Shown here piece by piece: positions 7,223 through 14,367 of a stretch of DNA of 15,355 bases. The translations under genes and the position numbers were made by a program. Below the pieces are notes generated by a model that searched no databases, was not told the origin of the DNA, and saw only the letters and a program-made list of their open reading frames with translations. This stretch comes from an uncultured Clostridiaceae bacterium (GTDB lineage: Bacteria > Bacillota > Clostridia > Oscillospirales > Ruminococcaceae), in contig CAMKFY010000019.1 of assembly GCA_946411985.1 (NCBI GenBank), forward strand, positions 1 through 15,355, read 5' to 3'. The stretch's first letter is position 1; each line of letters opens with the position of its first letter.

Positions 7223-8085
7223 TCTACCGCTTCCCCTTTCCTATGAAACCTTAAAAGCCTATATAACTCATGCCTCAACTTCTTTCGTGGCACAATCCTA
7301 TCTACATAACCATGAGCTTGTAAAAATTCAGCAGATTGGAAATCATCTGGAAGCCGCTGCTTTATTGTGCCTTCTATTACTCTTCTTCCAGCAAACCCTA
7401 CAAGCACTTTAGGCTCAGCCAAAGTTACGTCGGCAAGCGAAGCAAAAGATGCAGTAACCCCGCCTGTTGTAGGGTCTGTGAGCACTGCACAATAAAAAAG
7501 CCCCTGCTCAGAATGTAGCGCCAACGCTCCAGAAGTTTTAGCCATCTGCATAAGAGATATTATGCCTTCTTGCATTCTAGCTCCGCCACTTGCAGTAAAC
7601 AACACAACCGAAAGCTCCTTTTCTGTGGCTCTTTCAAAAGCTCTTGTTATTTTTTCTCCAACCACAGAGCCCATAGAAGCCATCATAAAATAAGAATCCA
7701 TTATGCCAATAACGCACTTCTCGCCTCTTATTGTGCATTCACCAGTTATTATAGCCTCGTTTAAACCTGTGCTTTTCATAAGACAGCGCACCTTTTCTTC
7801 ATATTCTGGAAAATCTATAGGGTTTTTGCTTGTTAAATCTTTATCATATTCAACAAAGCTACCCCTATCTACAGTTATATACAGCCTTTGCAACGCTGTA
7901 AGCCTAGAATGATATGAACAGTTTAAGCATACCCTTCCTGCAGCGTCAAAATCTTCTTTAAAAATAGAAGTTTGACAACGTGGGCATTTAAAAAACAAAC
8001 CAGACGGAATATCGGCTCTTTCTTTTTTGAATTTTTTGCTGTTAACCCTAACCCTATCTTTAACCACTTTAAATAAATCTTTCAA
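7210..8085 (-). CDS. accD: Acetyl-CoA carboxylase carboxyltransferase, beta subunit
   Basis: Zinc-containing partner of AccA. Seen in sequence: a four-cysteine zinc ribbon CPRC (C34, C37) and CLNC (C53, C56), a linker, then the crotonase-like carboxyltransferase fold with TASGGARMQEGIISLMQM, LTDPTTGGVTASFASLADV, EPKVLVGFAGRRVIEGTI and LPDDFQSAEFLQAHGYVDRI. At 291 residues it is of normal length. The start is TTG 8085 with AAGGGG about 9 nt upstream; no in-frame ATG fits the N-terminus. The 3' end overlaps accA, and a small membrane ORF lies between it and accC. Cytoplasmic; acts as an alpha2-beta2 tetramer in known enzymes. Confidence 0.97.
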   Translation of the reverse strand: MKDLFKVVKDRVRVNSKKFKKERADIPSGLFFKCPRCQTSIFKEDFDAAGRVCLNCSYHSRLTALQRLYITVDRGSFVEYDKDLTSKNPIDFPEYEEKVRCLMKSTGLNEAIITGECTIRGEKCVIGIMDSYFMMASMGSVVGEKITRAFERATEKELSVVLFTASGGARMQEGIISLMQMAKTSGALALHSEQGLFYCAVLTDPTTGGVTASFASLADVTLAEPKVLVGFAGRRVIEGTIKQRLPDDFQSAEFLQAHGYVDRIVPRKKLRHELYRLLRFHRKGEAVDWIN

Positions 8086-8139
8086 CTATTTGCCCCTTTT
8101 TATTTTAATTTGATATTTTAAAAAACATCATTATAAAAG

Positions 8140-8364
8140 CTATAAAAGCTCATAAACCCCAAGAAGAATAAAAAACAGATAACACCAATAAACAAATAAA
8201 TAGTAAACCATTAAAAACCCACCAACTGAAATTATATTAAATATTAAACCTGCTCTGTTTTTATTCTTCAAATTTTTATTATAAACTAAATGGCGCATAC
8301 AAAGAGATGAAAAAAATAAAAGTATTAAAGAAAACAATAAACATAAAAACTTAAATAATTTCAT
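8140..8364 (-). CDS. Small hydrophobic membrane protein of unknown function
   Basis: I do not recognise this protein. From ATG 8364 it has 74 residues. An N-terminal hydrophobic helix follows KLFKF (about residues 5-23); a short basic linker RHLVYNKNLKNKNR comes next (about 24-37); two further hydrophobic stretches (about 40-52 and 55-72) contain Gly-Gly and several Tyr/Trp/Cys. The likely topology is two or three membrane spans. The start is chosen because AAAGAG lies about 11 nt upstream; a GTG at 8373 is the alternative. It sits between accC (58-nt gap) and accD (54-nt gap), in line with the operon and on the same strand, so it is probably cotranscribed. It is AT-rich but has no in-frame stop over its length. 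Reality as a gene is likely, not certain. Confidence 0.5.
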   Translation of the reverse strand: MKLFKFLCLLFSLILLFFSSLCMRHLVYNKNLKNKNRAGLIFNIISVGGFLMVYYLFVYWCYLFFILLGVYELL

Positions 8365-8422
8365 ATAAAACACACTCTTTTTTTAAAGTGAGTATTTCAT
8401 ATATCCTAAATTAACGCTACAG

Positions 8423-9763
8423 CTAATATTTAAGTCGCGATAAAAACCCTATATCTACATTACCATTTCTAAAATCTTTATTTCTAAGTATTTTCAACTG
8501 AAAATCTATATTAGTATGCACGCCAGACACTATAAACTCAGCCAAAGCACTCATCATTTTAGATATAGCTTCCTTTCTAGTGCTATCATAAACCATTAAC
8601 TTCGCTATCATATTATCATAATAAGGCGGTATTGTGTAACCAGAATATATAGCATGATCTACCCTTATGCCATTCCCACAAGGAATATATAGCTCATCTA
8701 TCCTTCCTGGCGATGGCATAAACCCCTTTTCTGGCATTTCAGCATTTATCCTACACTCTATGCTATGCCCATTGAAATTTATTTTTTCTTGTTTAATGTT
8801 TAGCTTTTTATTTGCAGCTATCTTAATTTGTGCCTTAACAATATCCACGCCAGTTACAAGCTCTGTTATACCATGCTCCACCTGCACTCTTGTGTTTACT
8901 TCCATAAAATAAAAATTTTTATTTTTATCTAGTAAAAACTCCACAGTGCCTGCGTTAACATATTCGCAAGCTTTAGCTACCTTAACAGCAGCGTCCCCCA
9001 GTTTTTTTCTTAAATTTGCGTCTACAGCTGGGCTAAAAGCTTCTTCTATTAACTTTTGGTTTCTTCTTTGCACAGAACAATCTCGCTCACCGAGATGTAT
9101 GTAGTTCCCATGCTCATCTGCCAACACCTGAACCTCAACGTGCCTTGGGTTTTCTATAAATTTTTCAATGTATACTTCGCCATCCCCAAAATATGCCTCA
9201 GCTTCAGATTTTGAAAGAAAAAATGCGCTCTCAATATCTTGCGCACTCCGCACAACCCTAATGCCTTTGCCGCCTCCGCCAGCCTTAGCCTTAATTATTA
9301 TTGGGTAACCTATTTTTTTAGCCACATTTAACGCCTCGTTTACGTTTGCCACCGAGCCGCTTGAACCGCTAACAACAGGCACTCCTACCTCACTCACTAA
9401 ACGCTTAGCTTTAATTTTATTGCCTAAAATATCTATAGAACTAACACTCGGGCCAATAAATTTTAGCCCACAAGCCTGCACCATTTTAGCAAATTTGCTA
9501 TTCTCAGCCAAAAAACCACAACCAGGATGGATAGCTGTGGCTCCCGTTATTTCACACGCAGCTATTATAGACTTCATATTTAAATAGCTCTTAGCCACCT
9601 CTTTTGGGCCAATGCATACAGCCTCATCTGCAATTTGAACGTGTAAAGACTCTCTATCTGCTTCAGAATACACCGCAACGGTAGATATACCAAGTTCTCT
9701 ACATGCATGAATAATTCTAACAGCTATTTCCCCTCTATTTGCTATTAAAACTTTGTTAAACAC
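8423..9763 (-). CDS. accC: Biotin carboxylase subunit of acetyl-CoA carboxylase
   Basis: ATP-grasp enzyme that carboxylates the biotin on AccB using bicarbonate and ATP. At 446 residues it is nearly the length of the E. coli enzyme. Seen in sequence: N-terminal KVLIANRGEIAVRIIHA, HPGCGFLAEN, the ATP-binding glycine loop AGGGGKGIR (G162-K166 region), GDGEVYIEKFIENPRHVEVQ, GERDCSVQRRNQKLIEE, and the catalytic/metal segment MEVNTRVQVEHGITE (E288, N290, R292). The usual EHPVTE is EHGITE here. The start is GTG 9763 with GGAGG 6 nt upstream. A 158-nt gap with two hairpins separates it from fabZ, the largest break inside the operon, so an extra internal promoter or processing site is possible. Confidence 0.97.
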   Translation of the reverse strand: MFNKVLIANRGEIAVRIIHACRELGISTVAVYSEADRESLHVQIADEAVCIGPKEVAKSYLNMKSIIAACEITGATAIHPGCGFLAENSKFAKMVQACGLKFIGPSVSSIDILGNKIKAKRLVSEVGVPVVSGSSGSVANVNEALNVAKKIGYPIIIKAKAGGGGKGIRVVRSAQDIESAFFLSKSEAEAYFGDGEVYIEKFIENPRHVEVQVLADEHGNYIHLGERDCSVQRRNQKLIEEAFSPAVDANLRKKLGDAAVKVAKACEYVNAGTVEFLLDKNKNFYFMEVNTRVQVEHGITELVTGVDIVKAQIKIAANKKLNIKQEKINFNGHSIECRINAEMPEKGFMPSPGRIDELYIPCGNGIRVDHAIYSGYTIPPYYDNMIAKLMVYDSTRKEAISKMMSALAEFIVSGVHTNIDFQLKILRNKDFRNGNVDIGFLSRLKY

Positions 9764-9921
9764 ATAAACCCTCCGCTATTTTGTAAAAATACAAAATTTT
9801 AAAAAAATGTTAGCACTCCGAAAAAACTATTGCCATATAAATTATATGTTAAACTATAAAGCTACAGTAAAGCATTAATTTGTAAAAATGCATTTTTTTA
9901 CAAATAATTAATATTTCAGCT
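9764..9921. repeat. Two related inverted repeats in the fabZ-accC gap
   Basis: Two hairpins share the 11-mer TTTGTAAAAAT (9780-9790 and 9879-9889, 99 bp apart). The first is an 8-bp perfect stem, ATTTTGTA/TACAAAAT with a 4-nt loop (9778-9797), just upstream of the accC ribosome site. The second is a long near-palindrome (9878-9905), ATTTGTAAAAATG against CATTTTTTTACAAAT. Neither is followed by a T run on the minus strand, so they do not look like terminators. Between them lies TATAAT on the minus strand with only a poor -35. They could be operators, RNA stability elements or chance in AT-rich DNA. Confidence 0.45.
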
Positions 9922-10365
9922 TTAATCTTTAGAATAATCTTTTAAAGCAAACATTATCTCTGCAAACACTGCTATTTTGCCATCTACAAACGCTTGAGCT
10001 CTACCTATTCCAATATCTCCAATCATTTTAACTATGTTAACATTTAAAATAACCTCATCTCCCGGCAAAATTTGCTTTTTAAACCGCGCTTTATTTATTC
10101 CAGCAAAAAGAGCCACCTTACCTTTATTTTGTGGAAGAGCCAATATGCAAACAGCTCCCGCTTGAGCCAACATTTCAATAGCTATAACACCAGGGCAAAC
10201 TGCAAAATTTGGGAAATGACCCTTAACCCAAAATTCGTCTTTCTTGATAATTTTTCTAGCAGAAACCATTTTGCCCGGATTTAACTCCATAACCTCATCT
10301 AAAAACAAAAAAGGGTCTCTATGCGGAATTATATTCTTAATTTCATCTACGCCAAAAACTTTCAT
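9922..10365 (-). CDS. fabZ: 3-hydroxyacyl-ACP dehydratase FabZ
   Basis: Hot-dog-fold dehydratase that removes water from 3-hydroxyacyl-ACP to give trans-2-enoyl-ACP. From ATG 10365 it has 147 residues. Seen in sequence: IIPHRDPFLFLDEV, the typical N-terminal substrate segment, then GHFPNFAVCPGVIAIEMLAQAGA carrying the catalytic His and Glu (H50 and E64 from this start). The usual HFPGxPIMPGV is HFPNFAVCPGV, with Gly and Pro replaced. LPGDEV and a terminal beta-strand follow. I prefer ATG 10365 because AGGTGG lies 8 nt upstream; the GTG at 10377 has no ribosome site. No FabA-type isomerase is visible. Confidence 0.95.
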   Translation of the reverse strand: MKVFGVDEIKNIIPHRDPFLFLDEVMELNPGKMVSARKIIKKDEFWVKGHFPNFAVCPGVIAIEMLAQAGAVCILALPQNKGKVALFAGINKARFKKQILPGDEVILNVNIVKMIGDIGIGRAQAFVDGKIAVFAEIMFALKDYSKD

Positions 10366-10400
10366 ATCTTTTTCCACCTATAAATATTTTATATATAACA

Positions 10401-10859
10401 CTACTGCAACACCATTATACCCTGGCCATAACCAACGCCATCTCCAGAATCTACTAAAATTTGCGACACAACCCCATCATATTCACTTTTAACTTCGTTC
10501 ATAAGCTTCATAGACTCTATTATAAACAAAACATCCCCTTTTTTAACCTTATCCCCAACCTTCACAAAAGGAGGCTTGTCTGGCGAAGGCCTGCTATAAA
10601 AAATTCCCACAAGCGGCGAGGTTACCAAGTTGCCTTGCTTTGTAAAATCTTCATCTTTAGCGCCACCATTCTTGTTAACTTGGTCTACACCGTTTGATGG
10701 CAAACAAGAGCTGCCACCGTTAGAGTAGAAAACAGGGGCTTTTACGTCTATTGCTATGCTACAACTTTTAGAAGACACCTTAATTTTTGCTATATCTTTT
10801 TCTTTAGCAATATCTATTAAGCTTTTTATAACCTCTAAATTAATTTCAAAATCTTTCAT
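10401..10859 (-). CDS. accB: Biotin carboxyl carrier protein of acetyl-CoA carboxylase
   Basis: Carrier that shuttles biotin-bound CO2 from AccC to AccA/AccD. From ATG 10859 it has 152 residues, close to E. coli AccB. Residues 1-40 form the N-terminal helical/assembly part; a Ser/Gly/Asn-rich flexible linker runs to about 70; the biotinyl domain is at about 76-152 with SPLVGIFYSRPSPDKPPFVKVGDKV and the attachment site ESMKLMNEV, K118 being the biotinylated lysine. The usual EAMK is ESMK. An AGGTG lies 5 nt before the ATG. The frame is open 87 nt further upstream into fabF, but that extension overlaps fabF and has no ribosome site. It is 19 nt downstream of fabF. Confidence 0.96.
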   Translation of the reverse strand: MKDFEINLEVIKSLIDIAKEKDIAKIKVSSKSCSIAIDVKAPVFYSNGGSSCLPSNGVDQVNKNGGAKDEDFTKQGNLVTSPLVGIFYSRPSPDKPPFVKVGDKVKKGDVLFIIESMKLMNEVKSEYDGVVSQILVDSGDGVGYGQGIMVLQ

Positions 10860-10878
10860 ACTAACACCTACACAAAAC

Positions 10879-12114
10879 CTAAATATATTTTTTAAAACAT
10901 AGCGTTGCGTTATGCCCACCAAACCCAAAAGACGAAGAAATAGCACACTTAATATCTTTTTCTATAGCCAAATTAGGAACATAAAAAAGGTCACATTCTT
11001 CATCTTGCTCTTTTAAACCCACTGTTGGCGGCACAAACCCCTCATTTAAAGCCAAAACGGTAGCTGCAGCCTCCACAGCTCCCGCAGCGCCTAACATATG
11101 GCCTGTCATAGACTTGGTTGAAGATATTAAAAGATTTTTAGCTTTATCTTTAAAAGCAAGCTTTAAAGCTTTAGTTTCGGTAACATCGTTTATTTTTGTA
11201 GATGTTCCGTGAGCGTTAACATAATCCACCTCACCAATATCCACATTAGCGTCTGCAAGAGCTTTTAATATGCTATTTGCTTGAGCTTGAGCGTCGGGAT
11301 GGGGCTTTGTTATATGGTATGCATCGCACGTGGCACCGTAGCCAATAACTTCTGCTAATATGTTTGCTTGCCTTTTTTTTGCCATTTCAAGCTCTTCTAA
11401 AAAAATAACAGCAGCTCCTTCTCCCATAACGAAACCACTCCTTTCCCTATCAAAAGGGATAGAAGCCCTGTTTGGGTCTTGCGAGGTTGATAACGCGCGC
11501 ATATTAGAAAAGCCAGCCACAGTTAAATTGCTAATTCCAGACTCAGCGCCTCCAGTAAGGCAGGCGTCTAAATACCCATCGCGCACCTTAACAAAAGCTT
11601 CCCCTAAAGCGTGGCTAGAAGAAGCGCAAGCTGTGGAAATGCTAATATTATCACCCTTAAACCCAGTTAATATAGATATTAAACCAGCAGCCATATTAGA
11701 TATCATCATAGGAATAAAAAACACAGACACCGCCTTTTCTCCTTTTAACAACATATTTTTATGCTCGGTTTCCATTGTGTTTACTCCGCCTATGCCGCTA
11801 CTAAATATAACTCCAACCCTATACGGGCTATAAAAATTCAAAATATCCTGCCCGTTTAAAGCATCTTTAGCAGCAGACACCGCAAACTGGCAAAACCTAT
11901 CCGTTCTTCTTAATTCCTTTTTTGTGAAATACTCACTAGCATCAAAATCATAATCATAAGACGCCACCTTAACATCTAATTTGCTAACATCCATAAAACT
12001 AATAGGCTTTATGCCGTGCACGCCGTTTTTTAAACTATTAGAAAAGCTCTGCACGCTATTGCCTATAGAACTTTTAACACCCAAAGCGGTTACCACCACA
12101 CGCCTCTTTTTCAT
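10879..12114 (-). CDS. fabF: 3-oxoacyl-ACP synthase II (elongating condensing enzyme)
   Basis: Condenses acyl-ACP with malonyl-ACP to lengthen the chain by two carbons. At 411 residues it is full length. The thiolase fold keeps the Cys-His-His triad: C163 in STACASSSHALGEA, H302 in NAHGTST and H339 in KSMTGHMLGAAGA (with K334). Other landmarks are RRVVVTALG at the N-terminus, FDRERSGFVMGEGAA (220-234) and SSSFGFGGHNA near the C-terminus, including the gating Phe residues. The ATG at 12114 has GGAGG 7 nt upstream. It follows fabG after 24 nt and precedes accB, the order seen in many Clostridia operons. FabB is not present, so FabF is likely the general elongase here. Confidence 0.98.
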   Translation of the reverse strand: MKKRRVVVTALGVKSSIGNSVQSFSNSLKNGVHGIKPISFMDVSKLDVKVASYDYDFDASEYFTKKELRRTDRFCQFAVSAAKDALNGQDILNFYSPYRVGVIFSSGIGGVNTMETEHKNMLLKGEKAVSVFFIPMMISNMAAGLISILTGFKGDNISISTACASSSHALGEAFVKVRDGYLDACLTGGAESGISNLTVAGFSNMRALSTSQDPNRASIPFDRERSGFVMGEGAAVIFLEELEMAKKRQANILAEVIGYGATCDAYHITKPHPDAQAQANSILKALADANVDIGEVDYVNAHGTSTKINDVTETKALKLAFKDKAKNLLISSTKSMTGHMLGAAGAVEAAATVLALNEGFVPPTVGLKEQDEECDLFYVPNLAIEKDIKCAISSSFGFGGHNATLCFKKYI

Positions 12115-12138
12115 GTTTAAACCTCCAAGTTTTTATAA

Positions 12139-12885
12139 TCAAATTATAAGGCAACCATCCACCACTAAAGTTTGCCCTGTTATGTAAGACCCATCTTCAC
12201 CGCACAAAAAACTAACAACTCCAGCCACTTCGCGTGCAAGCCCAAACCTCTTCAACACTATATTTTGCTTTATCTTTTCTTTTAGCTCCTGCTTTATATT
12301 TGCAGTCATATCCGTATCTATAAAGCCGGGGGCAACAGCGTTTACCAATATTCCTCTTGCTCCAAGCTCTTTAGCTGCAGATTTTGTTATGCCTATAACA
12401 GCAGCTTTAGTGGCAGAATAGTTCACCTGCCCTGCATTGCCCCTAAGGCCAACAACAGAAGACATATTAACTATTCTACCGCTTCGCTGGCGCACCATAA
12501 TAGCTCCAACAAGCTTTATTGTGTTAAACACACCCTTTACGTTAACATCTAAAACTCTGTCAAAATCTTGAAGTGGCATGCGCACAACAAGCCCGTCTTT
12601 TGTTATGCCAGCGTTATTTATAAGGCAATCTATGCGACCAAAATTTAGCTGTGCAAAATTAACCATTTCTTCGCATTCGTTATATTTAGAAACATCTGCA
12701 GCAAAACATAAAGCCTTAACCCCAAAGCTCTCACACTCAATTTTAACCTTATTAGCAAGGCCTAAAGAGCTTTCTTTGCTGCAATTTATTAACACACTAA
12801 ACCCATCTTTTGCAAGCCTTTTTGCAATGGCAGCGCCTATTCCTCGCGACGCACCAACTATTAAAGCCACCCTATCTGCCAACAT
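12139..12885 (-). CDS. fabG: 3-oxoacyl-ACP reductase FabG
   Basis: NADPH-dependent short-chain dehydrogenase reducing 3-oxoacyl-ACP to 3-hydroxyacyl-ACP. From ATG 12885 it has 248 residues. Seen in sequence: the nucleotide loop GASRGIG (11-17), DVSKYNE after the second cofactor strand, NNAGITKDGLVVRM (90-103), N115, S143 in NMSSVVG, and Y156/K160 in YSATKAA, followed by PGFIDTDM and a C-terminal GQTLVVDG. The terminal residues GCLII differ from the usual GGMxM. Start: AGGAGG lies 5 nt before ATG 12885; the adjacent TTG 12888 is too close to it. Its position between fabH and fabF supports a fatty-acid role rather than another SDR substrate. Confidence 0.96.
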   Translation of the reverse strand: MLADRVALIVGASRGIGAAIAKRLAKDGFSVLINCSKESSLGLANKVKIECESFGVKALCFAADVSKYNECEEMVNFAQLNFGRIDCLINNAGITKDGLVVRMPLQDFDRVLDVNVKGVFNTIKLVGAIMVRQRSGRIVNMSSVVGLRGNAGQVNYSATKAAVIGITKSAAKELGARGILVNAVAPGFIDTDMTANIKQELKEKIKQNIVLKRFGLAREVAGVVSFLCGEDGSYITGQTLVVDGCLII

Positions 12886-12915
12886 CAAACCCTCCTTTAA
12901 GCGAAAACAAAACTA

Positions 12916-13920
12916 CTACAGCGTAAAAACTATAGCACCATATATAATCCCCGCGCCAAACCCAACAAGACACACCTTAAAACCAGGCTTTAACGCGCCT
13001 TTACTAAAAAGCTCCGCCAAACAAACAGGTATACACGCAGAAGAAATATTGCCGTGATCTTTTATGTTAACATACACCTTATCTTTATTTAATCCTAACT
13101 TTTTAACAACAGTATCTATTATTCTAACATTTGCCTGATGCGGAATTATAACATCTAGCTCATCTACAGATATTTTAGCTTTCTCACAAGCCTTTTTCAA
13201 AGAATACACCATCTTGCTCACAGCAAACTCGTAAACTCTAGGGCCGTTCATATACATATACCTGCCCTTGCCCTGCGGAAAAGCTGCATAATTAGCACTC
13301 AATTCACCTGGCTCAGCAAAAAAATTAGCACTAGGATATAAATGAGCATACAAAAGCTCACAACCCGTTCCATCCGCTCCTAAATGTGCATAAGCTTTAC
13401 TATTTCCTTTTGTAACCACAACAGCACCTGCTCCATCCCCAAAAAGGACACAGGTGCTCCTATCGGTATAATCTACAGTTTTGGTTATGTTTTCCGACGA
13501 TATTATTAACACATTTTGCACACCGTCATCTGCATCTATATATTTTTGAGCCATATCTAAAGCGTAAACAAAACCAGCACAAGCACAAGCTATATCTATG
13601 CCGTATGCATTTTCAGCGCCTAGTTTTCCTTGAACAACATTAGACATTGACGGAAAATAAAAGTCTGCCGTAACTGTTGTAAATATAACAAGATCTAAAT
13701 CTTTAGGGCTAACCTTGGCATTATTTAGAGCTTCAACCGCCGCCTTTAGCCCCATAGAAAACGTATACTCTCCCTGCGAAACATGCCGCTTTTTTATGCC
13801 AGTTCTTTTGATTATCCACTCATCTGAAGTGTTTACAATGCGCTCAAAATCTTCGTTGGTTACTGTTTTGGGAGGCAAATACATACCACAACCCAATATC
13901 TTTATACCCAATGTTCCCAT
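12916..13920 (-). CDS. fabH: 3-oxoacyl-ACP synthase III (initiating condensing enzyme)
   Basis: Starts fatty-acid synthesis by condensing an acyl-CoA primer with malonyl-ACP. From ATG 13920 it has 334 residues. The triad is intact: C114 in DIACACAGFVYAL (the second Cys of CAC aligns with the catalytic one), H261 in IIPHQANVRII and N291 in DHGNISSACIP. N-terminal ILGCGMYLPPKTVTN, TSDEWIIKRTGIKKRH and GDGAGAVVV also fit. The GGAGG is only 3 nt from the ATG, a short spacing; no better start exists, and the longer frame to 13953 has no ribosome site. Being the first gene of the ten-gene operon, FabH sits directly under the control region. Whether it prefers acetyl or branched primers cannot be read here. 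Confidence 0.97.
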   Translation of the reverse strand: MGTLGIKILGCGMYLPPKTVTNEDFERIVNTSDEWIIKRTGIKKRHVSQGEYTFSMGLKAAVEALNNAKVSPKDLDLVIFTTVTADFYFPSMSNVVQGKLGAENAYGIDIACACAGFVYALDMAQKYIDADDGVQNVLIISSENITKTVDYTDRSTCVLFGDGAGAVVVTKGNSKAYAHLGADGTGCELLYAHLYPSANFFAEPGELSANYAAFPQGKGRYMYMNGPRVYEFAVSKMVYSLKKACEKAKISVDELDVIIPHQANVRIIDTVVKKLGLNKDKVYVNIKDHGNISSACIPVCLAELFSKGALKPGFKVCLVGFGAGIIYGAIVFTL

Positions 13921-14135
13921 ATACCTCCAAAATATTTTTTCATATATTAACAATAAAGTTAATAAAAATTATATACAAACCTAAAATTTTAAAGCGAACA
14001 ACCAAAAACTTTTATGTAATTCAAAATTGAAAATATGATAAAATAAAAGCGTAAAACAAAACCTAATTGTAAATGTATGCTATAACAATATATGTTAATA
14101 AAAATAAAAAATATGCATATGGCTCAACCACATAC

Positions 14136-14164
14136 ATAATAAATTTATAAACATGTTTTGTCAA
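14136..14164 (-). promoter_or_regulatory. Probable main promoter of the fabH operon
   Basis: On the minus strand there is an exact TTGACA (14164-14159), a 17-nt spacer and TATTAT (14141-14136, five of six). Initiation near 14129 would give a leader of about 209 nt before fabH. The spacer contains the perfect 10-bp palindrome AAACATGTTT, placed where a bound repressor would block the polymerase. Confidence 0.75.
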
Positions 14165-14177
14165 TAACTTTTAGTGT

Positions 14178-14189
14178 AAACTTAAGTTT
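14178..14189. promoter_or_regulatory. Candidate operator palindrome AAACTTAAGTTT
   Basis: A perfect 12-bp palindrome lies 13 bp upstream of the minus-strand -35 and overlaps the possible plus-strand fabD promoter. A half-related CAACTTAAG occurs at 14223-14231, with CTTAAG centres 45 bp apart. The nearby AAACATGTTT shares the AAAC..GTTT ends. A role in coordinating fabH and fabD is inference only. Confidence 0.3.
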
Positions 14190-14367
14190 TTAATGTTATT
14201 ATAAATAAAAAAATTGTATTTTCAACTTAAGCCTTTGCTAAACATTTTTTATACGCTTTATAGCAAAAATTTAATAATATATAAAATTAATTTTTTATAT
14301 TATTTATGTTAACTACAAATTTGATTTTTATTTTTTAAAATTTTAAATTTAAAAGGAGAAGTTTTAA

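Larger units (their letters stand above)
13921..14367. promoter_or_regulatory. Divergent fabH/fabD control region
   Basis: This 447-bp, extremely AT-rich gap between the divergent fabH operon and fabD has no coding frame I can support. It contains a strong minus-strand promoter (14136-14164), two AAAC..GTTT palindromes (one inside that promoter), a weaker minus-strand -10 TATAAT (13973-13968) close to fabH, and a palindrome TTCAAAATTGAA near 14020. On the plus side are possible fabD promoters: TAAACT-17-TATAAA (14177-14205) and TTGCTA-18-TATAGC (14235-14264). An inverted repeat TTTGCTA/TAGCAAA (14234-14240, 14261-14267) would sit in the fabD leader. I do not find the FapR operator consensus. 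Which of the weaker elements is used is not decidable by eye. Confidence 0.5.

Noticed and set aside
11360..11833. 157-codon plus-strand frame opposite fabF
   Set aside because: Antisense shadow of a fully conserved fabF coding region, with no ribosome site or recognisable motif.
12578..13057. 159-codon plus-strand frame across the fabG/fabH junction
   Set aside because: Runs antisense through two well-supported genes and resembles no known protein.
13968..13973. TATAAT close to fabH as the main promoter
   Set aside because: No acceptable -35 at 16-18 bp; the TTGACA-17-TATTAT at 14136-14164 is much stronger.
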